Shown here piece by piece: positions 55,828-64,000 of a stretch of DNA of 64,000 nt (the stretch's first letter is position 1; every line of letters begins with the position of its first letter). The DNA comes from Moniliella sp. 'wahieum' (taxonomy: Eukaryota > Basidiomycota > Moniliellomycetes > Moniliellales > Moniliellaceae), in assembly GCA_003971905.1 (NCBI GenBank), contig RSEE01000043.1, positions 372,001-436,000 of the forward strand, read 5' to 3'. A model generated the notes under the pieces. The model worked only from the letters and a program-made list of their open reading frames with translations, searched no databases and was not told where the DNA came from. The position numbers were made by a program, and so were the translations under genes.

Positions 55828-56272
55828 ATGCAATCTTTGTCAACTCTGTCCGGGGAAACACCCTGACCCTGGCGGGGCGCCTGAGGCTACCGTCCAGTCG
55901 GTCAAGGCGCTCAACTTTGCGCGCGCCGGCATTCCCGCTGAGGAGCAACGTCTTCTCTACGCTGGAAAGCAACTGCTTGACGACCGTACCTGGCTGACTA
56001 CGGGATCCAGAAGGACTCTACGTTGCACATGTCGCTGAGGTATGCTTGCCCCCATCTTCCCGTGCTGTTCCGATGCTTGTGTGTCTGACTGTTCCGGTAG
56101 CCTCCTTGGTGGTATCATTGAGCCTTCGCTCAAGGTTCTTGCATCTAAGACCAATGTTGAAAAGCAGATTTGCCGCAAGTGCTACGCCCGCCTCCCTCCC
56201 CGGGCCACGAACTGCCGGAAGCGTAAGTGCGGCCACTCGTCGCAGCTGCGCAAGAAGAAGGTTCTTAAGTAA
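55828..56272 (+). CDS. RPL40: Divergent ubiquitin fused to ribosomal protein eL40
   Basis: A 128-residue ubiquitin-eL40 precursor. The eL40 part is standard: [40 protein letters not shown] and [12 protein letters not shown], with its four zinc cysteines. The ubiquitin part aligns to ordinary ubiquitin over exactly 76 residues without gaps but is only about 55% identical. It starts [10 protein letters not shown], keeps GIP, QRL, AGKQL, RTL-DY-IQK-STLH and Lys27, Lys48, Lys63, and replaces Lys6, Lys11 (Asn), Lys29 (Leu) and Lys33 (Arg). The tail is SLSLLGG in place of VLRLRGG, so Arg72 and Arg74 are lost. A 61-nt intron (56040-56100, GTATGC...GGTAG) interrupts just before LLGG. Three one-base frame changes (in AA at 55834, GGGG at 55874, at 55990) do not affect these substitutions. 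The double Gly could still allow release of eL40; conjugation as ubiquitin looks doubtful. Confidence 0.9.
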
Positions 56273-57197
56273 ACGTCTCACTGCCCGCCTTACTCGATTC
56301 TGGTCTGTCTTCCTGCCGTACGTTCTTGGTTGCGGGACAGCCCCAACAAAAATGGGTTTTGGAGGATGATCTCCTTTCCTTTCCTCGTGCCATGTCGTGT
56401 CGGATTCCTGTCCTGTGCGAACCACCTGTCCGGGGGTGAGAGTACCGCGCTTACACCTTGGCCTCTGTCTCTACATTTCATGCCTCCATTCCCTTGTGGT
56501 CAACACATTCTATCCCTCCCCCCAAGTGCAATGTAGGAGACAGTCGTGATGACCCAGTTAGCCCGAAGACTGTAATCAATTGGGTCTACCCTGTCAGGGC
56601 TTTGTGTTTGTGGCTAATCATACCACTGATGAATGAATTTGACCCTACTAGGGCAAGGTTCTAACAACATTAGCAAAACAATGATAGGGATGGGCGTGCT
56701 CATAGATTTCACCATTCCCGAAGGCTTGAACATGACTGATATCCTTGGCTTTTGGACATGGGGGTACAAGGAGATGGCAGTATGGGTCAAGCTCACCTTG
56801 GTGCAGATACTGCGCGGGCCCCTTTTCCGCTTGGAAAGGCCTCCTTGAGTGTGGGCGGGGCAATGAACGAAGAGAAACGGAAGATATGCTTTCGGGCCAC
56901 GAACAAAAGCTACTACTTTTGCAGTTCGCATTCCCTAAATACTCACAGAAAACGACTGTATATATACCAAAATGCAACCTCGACACCGAGTCCATCGGGC
57001 CAAACATATGACGGATGCCGCTCGCCAACAAGCGCAACGGGCGTACACGACAAGGTTCACACTATCTGCTAAGCATCCAGGTTCACGCTTGACGACTGGG
57101 TCATGAGCTTGAGAAAACCATCTTTTTGCGGTTCCGCGCGCTTCACAATCAATACAATGGCGGCAGGATGGTGGTGTATGGGCATATCTTCCCCATC
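56273..57197. other. Intergenic region
   Basis: Convergent 3' flanks of the ubiquitin-eL40 and endonuclease III genes. No gene recognised in 0.9 kb. Confidence 0.55.
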
Positions 57198-58690
57198 TTA
57201 CCAATCCAACGGTTCCTCTTTTGGCTTTTTGAACTTCAGAGTGGTCGACGGAGACAAGTCGGAGAGCTTGGCCAAATCAGGCTCCTCAGGCTCAGGCTCA
57301 GGCTCTTGCTTGATCTCCCTCCCCCCGATGGCTGGGGCCCAGCTAGCAGGTTTCCAACGAATTGATCCACCTCCAACTCAATTTCAGTGGTAGGCCCCAG
57401 AACTGATTTCCACTCCCCTCCTCCTCGGATCGTCGACTAAGCATATCAGAGTGGGACCGCCAAGGGAGGGGAACGCGGTGTTGGCTCTGAGCTTGGGCGA
57501 CAGTCAGCATGGCGGGACAGAGTGGTCCTCCTCGTTTATGTCCCAGCTTGCGCTGGTGGTCCGCCACCGCACACATATCGCACCGCGGCGACTGAGGCGT
57601 GCATATCGTTTGTCCCAGTCCCACGAGAAGAGGGTTGATATGAGACCAAAGGATGCGGGGTAGGAATGCTTCCAGTTGGGCTCGGGTTGTCTCGGGGGTG
57701 CTCTTGGGTTTGGTCAAAGGCTGGGTCCACCCCAATCGGCTGGCAATCCGATGAACATGGGTGTCAACCCCAATTCCTTGTCCTTCTCCTACGGATTGGA
57801 GAAATAGAAAGGCCATTTTAGGCCCGATTCCTTGAAATGCAGTCAACTCCTCCAATGTGTGAGGGGGCGACCACGAAACTCGCCAGGTCGCTCCAACAAC
57901 TGCACCGCTACACCTCGGAGGTATCCAGTCTTGCGGCGCCAAAATCCAACTTGACCAATCGCTTGTTGAATAGTTTCGTCCGAGGCGGCGGCCACCGACT
58001 CGGCTGTCAGCCCACCAGGTAGCGTTTCCTGTAGCGTTTTGACCGCAGCCGCCGTGACGGCATCTTTAGTCTGTGACGAGAGGACCAGGGCCACCAAAGT
58101 GGCAAACTCTCGCCGAACCAAGAGCTCTTGGGCAGAGTACGTCTCGCCTGGTTCCAATTCCAACCCATTGCTTGCGCAGGGCCCGTTCCCGTTCCAGGCC
58201 GTGCAGAAGCATGAGACGCAGCAAATTCCCGCACCGAGGTGGCGCCTGTGGCTTCGCACCCAACCGTGTCCACTGGCGCTGCCATCCAGTCCCTCTCCGC
58301 ACTCAGAAGGGCGTACGTGGTCTGCCATCCCGTAGGTGCAGGCCAGCTTGGCGCATTGGAAGCGCCCGACTCAGATTTGATCTTCAGCTTACTAGGGGAG
58401 CGGTTGGTTCGAGACTTCTTGCCATCACGGGGCGGTGGAGGCTTGGAATCCTGGTCGACGCTAGGCTGAGTTGGTTGAGATGGGACCAAACCAGGGGAGC
58501 GCTTGCGCTTGGTTGGTGATGGATTGGATGGGGTGCTAGGGCCATCAATCTCTGCCTTCACATCCGATACGGCCGTGCGACGCACCACCCTCGGTGCCAC
58601 TGTTGGTGTCGGTGTCAAGGCGGGAGGGATGCTGGTGGATGCTGGTGCGGGCTCGAACAACGTACGAAAGGCCCGCCGTGTGGTAACCAT
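57198..58690 (-). CDS. NTH1: Endonuclease III-type DNA glycosylase/AP lyase
   Basis: A base-excision repair enzyme removing oxidised pyrimidines, about 490 residues. From the ATG at 58690 ([18 protein letters not shown]) a long Pro/Ser/Lys-rich N-terminus ([26 protein letters not shown]) suits nuclear and possibly mitochondrial targeting. The glycosylase core follows: [35 protein letters not shown], the helix-hairpin-helix [14 protein letters not shown] with catalytic Lys, and [17 protein letters not shown] with catalytic Asp. The cluster region reads [20 protein letters not shown]: three Cys with C-x6-C-x2-C spacing, but the fourth ligand expected five residues on is absent. The C-terminus, after frame changes, is an acidic extension ([20 protein letters not shown], then [13 protein letters not shown]) ending in TAA at 57198. 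The coding bias of that tail supports this stop over the earlier one at 57343. Confidence 0.9.
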
Positions 58691-59532
58691 GGTGTAGCGC
58701 GGCACCACAAAGACGCGGGCGAGGGCAAGGGCAAACAGTGGGACCAAGTGAGCTGCGGCGGCGGCGCGGCAGGCAGGAGCGGAGCTGGTTGGACGTTGGT
58801 GGTGGTCGCTGGAAATAACCCTTGGGAGATTGTTTGAAAGTTGAAGGGCACATATTGAGGCTCATCTTCAGCTTCAACTTGCAACTCATTGTTTACGATG
58901 TACACACACACAGCGTGCTAATATCGCTTTTTGCACTGTCGTCCCACAATCCCTTGTGCTGATACTCGCTCACGCGCTCACGTCTCATGGGAGAATACGG
59001 CCAATTTCGTGGACGAAGGCCGGCTTGCCCTCCCCTAGTCGGCTGCCAGCGGACAAGGAACTCGAATTCCGCGTTTGGCCAGTACCATCAACTCTCTCTG
59101 TTGTGTGGAAGCATCCAGATGGCGATTGCACTGCAGGAGTCCAGTGGTAGGGACAGAGGGACCAGAACCATTGTCGCACAATCGTCCAGTGAGTGGCATT
59201 TTAGAGCAGGGAAAACCTCATGCTACTCATACCCGCGCCTTACTGGCATTTTCTCTCATCTGCATCTCGTCCGTTGGCCTCATTTTTGCATGTCAAAAGC
59301 TCACTCGGGCCAGACATACTACCATGCCTCGTCGGCTACATCGAGCCATGAATGGGATTTAAAATGCCTCATTCCGGATTGGCCCCAATAAAAGGTATCT
59401 ATACATCTCTGTGGGTAATGGGTAATGAGACTCATGTCTCGTCCAGAATCGAGGCTGAATAGTAGGAAACAGAACAGCTGAATTGGTAACCCAAAGTTGA
59501 AGACGAGGGGAGAGAGAATTTTGACAGTGCCA
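58691..59532. other. Intergenic region
   Basis: Promoter of the endonuclease gene and 3' flank of the next gene on the same strand. No gene recognised. Confidence 0.55.
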
Positions 59533-60443
59533 TCAAGTACACGTCTTTGGACCATTACTAGTCAAAGAGAGGAACCGAGTATACGGGGTACCATCATTCG
59601 TGGGACCCTCGTCCATTCGCCTCCGCTTCATGTTGGGCCCATCAAGTGGATATGCAGGCAACTCGTGAGGGTGTTGGCTGGGAGGGGGGTTCAAGGGAAT
59701 ATCTTCAACCATTGCTACCTCCTCACCCCAACCGACTGATTCGTCGGCCGTCGAGTCGCTCCAAACGGAAGCAGCCAAAACTGGTTTCGGCTGGGGGTGA
59801 ATGTAAGTCAAGAGATAAAAATAGGGTAAGGGCTTAGGCTCCGGCCGGCGACCCCGGCCTGGATACGAGGAAGTGGAGTGGCTCCCCAGTGAACTAGACC
59901 ACAGTGACTTGGAACGGAGAGACTGGTGGGGACGAGATATGGCCAAGCCGATACGGGTACGTAACTGGGATCGTTCTCCCATTCTTCGGGGGACCAATGT
60001 ATGCACGCTTACGGTCGCTGACCCTACCGAAGTGGAGGTTTTGACCGGGTTGGTGGACATGCTCGAATGGGGCAAGGGAGGGCTGAAACCGGGTTGAACG
60101 GGACGTGAACAAAATTGGAGGACGAGACCGAGGAAGTGAAGCTCACAGCTTCTTGGGTTGCGCCAGGTCCTGCCCATGGATCAGTGAAAGTAAGGTGCGT
60201 TGCCTTATTGACACTGTTATTGGTGTGCACATCGCAGTCGCCAGCACGACTGGCAGAGGCGGTGGGAGCCATGACAGAGGGGTCAAGGGCAAAATGAGTG
60301 CGTGGACCTAGGCGGCCATGAAGGTGTCGGAAATGGACGCGACCACGCCAGCTGTCAGTGGCAGTGGAATCGGTGGAGACGGAGGCCGCCGCGCGGGAGA
60401 CAGTTTTTTGACCGGTGGTGAATAAGCCGACAGAGAGGGGCAT
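59533..60443 (-). CDS. Uncharacterised Ser/Thr-rich protein
   Basis: I do not recognise this protein. From the ATG at 60443 it reads MPLSVGLFTTGQKTVSRAAA, SVSTDSTATDSWRGRVHFRH, LHGRLGPRTHFALDPSVMAP, then a Ser/Val-rich stretch. After a frame change at about 60080 come SMSTNPVKTSTSVGSATVSV, RSKSLWSSSLGSHSTSSYPG and a Pro/Glu-rich end (EVAMVEDIPLNPPPSQHPHE, GPNMKRRRMDEGPTNDG) stopping at 59533. It is hydrophilic, lacks membrane segments and carries a KRRR patch, so a disordered nuclear protein is plausible. The stop is uncertain, because a short intron near 59800 (before CACCCCCAG) would also fit. Confidence 0.42.
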
Positions 60444-61343
60444 TGTGAATGCGGTGGTGTTTTGGAGAGTCAATGGAACTGGGCGAGTAGAGTCTCGCAG
60501 ACGGTTGCAGAGAGATGGAGTGAAGAAATATCAGGGAGCGATCACAGGGGAGACCGCGATGAAGTCTTCTTGCAAACACCACAGCCAATAGGAAAAGGCG
60601 AATAGTCCACACAACGAGAAGGTCAATGCGAAGCGCAAGCGCAATGACAAGGGCAGGGGCAAGAGCAAGAGCAAAAAGGAGCACGAGCGTGGAGAGGTAA
60701 TAGAGGCCGAGAGGAGGACTGTGTTGGGGTGTTGGTATATGCGTTGGGGTAGCATGTGAGAGGGGTGAGTACCGAGTACTGAGCATGGAGTGTGTGACAT
60801 GACATTGCAACACGGCAGCAGTGCGAGTAAGGCGGGGTACAGCCTGGTACAACCGGGTACAGCAGGTTAGCAGAAAAGTGGCCTTGTGCCCAGCCCGCCT
60901 GTAGTATGCCCACGCGTACGGCTCAGGCGCTGAGGACCCGCGCATTATAAGCGACGCACGTCAGCGCACGCCACCGCCCGGCTGAGCTGGGCGCCTAATG
61001 TGCCTGAAGCCAATAACGCTTATTAACGCGATTAACGCCGCCACTCACATCAAGTGCATGGAGCTTCGCTAGAAGCTCGACATGCATGACAGGAGTCTCC
61101 GTGCGCGTGACTAGTCATCTACTAGTGACCCCCCAGCCTATTCCCTACCTGTGTCCTCGGCGCTTTCGTTTGCCACGGCCTTACATGTGCTTCTTTGCCC
61201 CGCGCGGGGCAACACCCCCCATGGGGTCTGCCAGGCACATCTGTCGACCGTCGGTGATCTGTCTCATTTGCTGCTTGCGTACCACAACAGGTGGGGTTAA
61301 CGTTGTTGACGCGATGCCATCCGTCGTGGCTGCGCCAAAAAAG
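60444..61343. other. Intergenic region
   Basis: Promoter of the uncharacterised gene. It has GTACCGAGTACTGAGCATGGAG at 60769-60790 and triple GGTACA words at 60835-60862. No gene recognised. Confidence 0.55.
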
Positions 61344-61428
61344 CGCCCCACGTGGGACTCGAACCCACAACCGTGAGATGGACCTCTGTAGTAAGAGTCT
61401 CAAATTCTACCGATTGAAATAGCGAGGC
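61344..61428 (-). tRNA. tRNA-Lys(CTT) with intron
   Basis: The acceptor GCCTCGC pairs with GTGGGGC with G as discriminator. The D-arm contains TTTCAATCGGTAGAA. Anticodon stem TGAGA/TCTCA encloses CTCTTA with anticodon CTT. The 12-13 nt CTACAGAGGTCCA are the intron. The T-arm is GTGGGTTCGAGTCCCAC and a TTTTTT run follows. It reads AAG codons. Confidence 0.93.
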
Positions 61429-61686
61429 ATTTGGCAGAAGTTGGGACCTGCATCATTTCTCGGAGCAGGCAGGTTGGAAACGAGCACAGCTCTACCTGGA
61501 CAGCACTGGGGCTGTGAGGCAGCCACTCAGCGTCAGCCTCCCTCACTGGTTCAGTGTAGAAACATATGCACCACACGCCACATGCCACGTGTCACCGCTC
61601 ACCCCCCTCCCTACATACACCTGCCCCCCTCCTTCCGCCGCCTCCCCACATCCCGCCCCGTCGTCACTACACCCCCCCCATTCCTC

Positions 61687-63861
61687 ATGGGCACCCTCGG
61701 GGACAGCATCCCCACGGGCACGGGGCCAAACCGCCCACATCTCCCCCCTCCTCACCCGCCGCTCCACCGGCAACCTCCGGCGCTGGGCCCGCCGCTTTGC
61801 CACCCCCGCCCCGCCTCCTTCCTCGCGCCCCCCACCACACACGCCGCCCAGCCCAGCCGCCCAAAACGGTTGGGCCCTTTGTCGAAGCCCACCACTACGC
61901 AGCCCTGCCCACCCTCTTCTTGGCCCACACGGACCCAGCCCGACGGTGGTCTCAGCCATGCCCGATCTCTTAGCTCGTTCCAAGTCCTGCAAGCGGTATT
62001 TTCCCATCCAATCATTTCATCGGCAGACACCGCCTCCCGCAGCTGCAGCCATAACCCCAGTGTTCCTCCCGAGCCTCCCTCCCCTCCCCAAATCCAAGTG
62101 TCGCCTTCCAGAAGTATGGCCCTCCATCTCCCCCAACACAGTCAAACCTAGCGGCCCCTAACCATGCGTCATCGACGGCCAACCTAGAATACGCCGCTTG
62201 CACTGGCCGCCTCGATGCAAACCATTGCGGCGAGAGCGTGCTGGATCCAGAAAGTACTTCCACACCTCAACTAGTGTTGTGTACCCTAAGTCGGAGCAGC
62301 AGCAGCGACAGCCTGACTGACACATCGTGCGATGAGGAGACTTGTACTTTGGAGGGGATCTCTCACTTCTGCCTGATGTACCAGAGCCACTGGATTCGCT
62401 GGTGGAACATGTAAGGGCAGCGTTCAATCCGGATCATGGAGCAAGTCGAGCCCTCATTCGGACGATTGGGCTACACCATACGAATTCTCCCCGGTCAGTC
62501 CTCTCGGTCTTGGGATTAACCCTCCAGGTCGGTCTCGATCCAGTACTGCCCCTCAACTCCCGCTGGACCGGACAAAGAGGAGATGGTGTGCTCAAGTGAA
62601 TCCATCCCGAAATCGAGGCTTCCTCCGCAGCCTTCGGTTGGTACGATACGTCGTGCAACTTCTGCTCATTTGAGCCGGTCTCGCGGGCGCACTTCTCCCC
62701 CGCCATCATCCTGGTTTCTATCTCGCAGAAGGGGGGCACATCACCTCAGGACTGGTGCATCGATCAACAATGGCATTCCGGATGAATTGAAAGGGGGAAC
62801 AAATGCTGACTACTACTGTCCCTCCATCCCGCTTCGCTCCACGGACCACATTCCGCAAGGCCAGTCGAGCGCCACGGCCGACCTATCTAGGTGGAACCAA
62901 GGGGAATCCCGCTTGACATCCCTTTGTTCTGTCCCTGCTGGAGCTGATCAACCCGAATTGCCTCGACGTCTGCAGCACCACATACCAGTGGCCAGGTTGA
63001 ATTTCCCTTGTCGTCTTCCAACCCTCGGGAAAGTATGTCAATGGGGCGCCATGCTCGTATCCGATCTTGGACCGCAGGGTCGTATGCTCCTCTCTTTTCG
63101 TTTTCTTCACGAGCCTCAGTCTCCTTCTCATCTCCCCGTGGTATTTGCCGGAGCTCGTCATTCGACAGAGCCCAGTCGCCCTCTTCAGTCAGTTATCTAC
63201 CGCCTTCCAAGTTGACCATTACCGAACGCCGGTCGTCGGTTCCAGCAAGGGCGGGAAGATTGTCTGACCCTCCGTCCGTCAGCCCATTACCAAACTCCGC
63301 GACCAGTTTGCCTCGCTCTTCGGTCCAACACCAAGGAGGAATTCGAGTTTGGGCATGGGACTAAGTACATTGGCCATGTCAATCAAGACTGGGGTTCGGT
63401 CTTCCACTTGGTCTTTGCCCTTGGCGCGCAATGGCTCAATACACGCGGTGGGAGATGAGTGTGTTACTACATCGTTTCAGCAGGGCTCCCATTCCACGGA
63501 TGCGATTGGCATGGTACCTTCCGATCGCCGTTTCTCTTGCCCTCAGTCTTTTCTGCAACGACGAGCCACCTTCTCCCGCAAACGGAAGCAAGCGATGAGC
63601 CCCCTTTCTCCTCCCCCTCAACCTCTTCCCCCGTTGGATAGCCGTCCTGCCATCCCCCGTCGCACCCAGTCGGCAGCTACCTTGCTCTTGTTCCAGAGGG
63701 ACAGCGAGGTACTTTCCCCTGGTTCACCCACTTTGGTCGACTCCGCCCCTGCTCCCTTACCCGTCCACAAACGGTTCAGGGCCTCTTTGCTCGCTCGGGG
63801 CTTGCTGCACCTTCTTGATCTTTCTAAATACTTGTCCCACACTGGTTGTGTGTGCATCTAG
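61687..63861 (+). CDS. Uncharacterised Ser/Pro-rich protein
   Basis: I do not recognise this protein. A long stretch of coding-like, Ser/Pro/Arg-rich sequence changes frame repeatedly. Locally convincing pieces in order are LLTRRSTGNLRRWARRFATP (61750), VEAHHYAALPTLFLAHTDPA (61880), ARSKSCKRYFPIQSFHRQTP (61970), LSRSSSSDSLTDTSCDEETC (62290), LLPDVPEPLDSLVEHVRAAF (62360), SAHLSRSRGRTSPPPSSW (62670), PSSVSYLPPSKLTITERRSS (63180) and RTQSAATLLLFQRDSEVLSP (63660). The ATG at 61687 (CTCATGGGC) is a guess, and 63861 is the stop in the last frame. Phosphorylation-type Ser-Pro and RRxS sites are frequent, suggesting a disordered regulatory protein. Introns may also be present. Treat the boundaries as approximate. 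Confidence 0.4.
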
Positions 63862-64000
63862 TGCGTCTTCTATTCTTTCTCTGACCCCCGCACTCGGTGG
63901 TGCCCCTCTCTTTTTTTGCCCGACAGCGTCTTGTCATTTGTGCTGTCGGATGTGAGATCTGACTCTTCAAGTTTTGGGCGTTGCCCCACTTCCGTATTGG

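Overview
This window is nuclear DNA of a filamentous or yeast-like fungus, most likely a basidiomycete. The evidence is the short introns (45-88 nt) with GTGCGT, GTACGT or GTATGT donors and CTAAC/CTAAT branch sites, intron-bearing tRNA genes with T-run terminators, CCGCCACCATG-type starts, and fungal families such as Zn2Cys6 factors, a two-half phosphofructokinase and CENPB-type HTH proteins. A smut-like lineage (Ustilaginomycotina) is possible, but I cannot settle the class from sequence alone.

Layout. 1-0.5 kb: first exon of EMC1 (-). 2.4-3.7 kb: Zn2Cys6 regulator (-). 3.7-6.4 kb: gene-free, repeat-rich, with tRNA-Leu(AAG). 6.4-12.4 kb: NUP192/NUP205 scaffold nucleoporin (-). 13.6-15.1 kb: ENTH/epsin-type adaptor (+). 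16.0-18.6 kb: eIF3c (-). 19.3-20.8 kb: DBF4 (-). 21.9 kb: tRNA-Ser(GCT). 22.1-22.8 kb: GINS subunit PSF3 (+). 23.3-24.1 kb: bZIP factor (+). 24.2-27.0 kb: phosphofructokinase (-). 27.0-30.6 kb: gene-poor. 30.6-32.1 kb: membrane-anchored histidine phosphatase-like protein (+). 32.9 kb: 47-residue zinc-ribbon-like protein (-). 35.1-36.2 kb: thioredoxin-fold membrane protein (-). 37.1-38.1 kb: single-pass membrane protein (-). 39.9-42.0 kb: ABP1 (+). 42.8-45.2 kb: vacuolar-type alkaline phosphatase (+). 45.8 kb: tRNA-like sequence. 47.6-48.7 and 50.6-52.4 kb: duplicated CENPB-type DNA-binding genes (+). 52.8 kb: tRNA-Asp(GTC). 53.5-55.1 kb: cytochrome b5/acyl-CoA dehydrogenase fusion (-). 55.8-56.3 kb: divergent ubiquitin fused to ribosomal protein eL40 (+). 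57.2-58.7 kb: endonuclease III (-). 59.5-60.4 kb: uncharacterised protein (-). 61.3 kb: tRNA-Lys(CTT). 61.7-63.9 kb: uncharacterised Ser/Pro-rich protein (+).

Most genes are single-copy housekeeping functions with no cluster logic. Two origin-firing factors, DBF4 and PSF3, lie 1.3 kb apart with divergent starts. The most unusual content is the ubiquitin-eL40 gene, whose 76-residue ubiquitin part is only about 55% identical to ordinary ubiquitin and ends in LLGG, and the tandem CENPB-type pair.

Two properties run through the whole window. Nearly every long gene, including essential ones, switches reading frame by one base at places where no intron fits, often in short homopolymers; I read this as sequence error, so start-to-stop spans below are gene extents rather than continuous frames. 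The intergenic spaces are peppered with a few recurring short words (TACTCAGTA-, ATGCATGATGCAT-, TGACATGT-, GAACGTTGAAC-, ATCGATAAGCGATA- and AAGCTTGAAGC-type). No retrotransposon, virus-like element or CRISPR array was recognised.
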